Source: Bacteroidales bacterium (GTDB lineage Bacteria; Bacteroidota; Bacteroidia; Bacteroidales; WCHB1-69). Taken from it: DNA of 5,653 bases. The position numbers and the translations under genes were made by a program. Location: NCBI GenBank assembly GCA_028684405.1, contig JAQUGA010000169.1:1-5653 (forward strand), read 5' to 3'. The number at the start of each line of letters is the position of its first letter. Within the stretch, counting starts at the first letter, position 1. The notes below the pieces were generated by a model. It did no database searches, had not been told where the DNA came from, and saw nothing but the letters and a program-made list of their open reading frames with translations. Below, in pieces: positions 5,516 through 5,653 of the stretch.

Positions 5516-5653
5516 CAATCCCCTCAATCTCCCTTCAATCCCTCCAATCTCCCTTCAATCCCTCCAATCCCCTCAATCTCCCTTCAATCCCCACAATCTC
5601 CCCTCAATCTTCCTTCAATCCCTCCAATCTCTCTTCAATCTCATCAATCTCTC
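5516..5653. repeat. CAATC minisatellite with 9- and 11-base units, running off the window end
   Basis: Fourteen copies of CAATC begin at 5516, 5525, 5536, 5545, 5556, 5565, 5574, 5585, 5594, 5605, 5616, 5625, 5636 and 5645. Units are either 9 bases (eight, typically CAATCCCTC or CAATCCCCT) or 11 bases (six, typically CAATCTCCCTT). They mostly alternate, giving a 20-base higher-order unit. The + strand contains no G across the array. The period is not a multiple of three, and TGA triplets close all three minus-strand frames. The + strand frames lack stops, but no start codon leads into them. The copies become more degenerate towards the window end. It is best read as a non-coding tandem repeat whose right boundary is unseen. 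Confidence 0.92.

Noticed and set aside
5511..5653. Open + strand frames through the repeat array, as the start of a repetitive protein
   Set aside because: The lack of stops follows from the pyrimidine-rich composition. The only nearby ATG (5488) hits TGA after one codon, and the repeat periods of 9, 11 and 20 break frame.
5516..5653. CRISPR array
   Set aside because: Units are 9-11 bases with no unique spacers of 25-40 bases, no longer repeat and no cas genes; this is a minisatellite.

Overview
The window looks like a chromosomal segment of a Bacteroidota bacterium. Three things suggest this: the C-terminal end of an outer-membrane beta-barrel receptor of the kind that phylum carries in many copies, a near-perfect Bacteroidota-type promoter (TTG, 20 bases, TAnnTTTG) at 1050-1080, and weak or absent Shine-Dalgarno sequences at most starts. 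The base composition is AT-rich. I cannot name a genus.

Layout. At the left edge (1-800, + strand) lies the 3' part of a TonB-dependent-receptor-type barrel gene, closed by a strong hairpin plus T-rich tract at 870-906. After an AT-rich gap comes a compact two-gene + strand operon: a 70-residue Xre/Cro-type DNA-binding protein and a 110-residue four-helix membrane protein. They are separated by one base and linked by a textbook GGAGGG ribosome site. This pair is noticeably AT-richer than its surroundings and is followed at 1674-1760 by a cluster of inverted repeats, so it reads like an inserted accessory unit.

The right half is on the minus strand and is ordinary housekeeping. mtaB (tRNA ms2t6A37 methylthiotransferase) is followed after 15 bases by an inositol-monophosphatase-family gene, almost certainly in one transcript. 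Next comes an NfeD-family membrane serine protease that probably has its own promoter. It converges on the Xre/membrane operon.

Upstream of mtaB the sequence becomes AT-rich non-coding DNA. From 5516 to the window end it is a pyrimidine-only-plus-A minisatellite built from 14 copies of CAATC in 9- and 11-base units. The array runs off the edge.

The most unusual items are the two-length repeat array with its G-rich complement, and the large bulged inverted repeat between the convergent genes next to the Xre/membrane pair. I found no strong evidence for a new multi-gene system; the Xre/membrane pair is the only accessory-looking gene set here.
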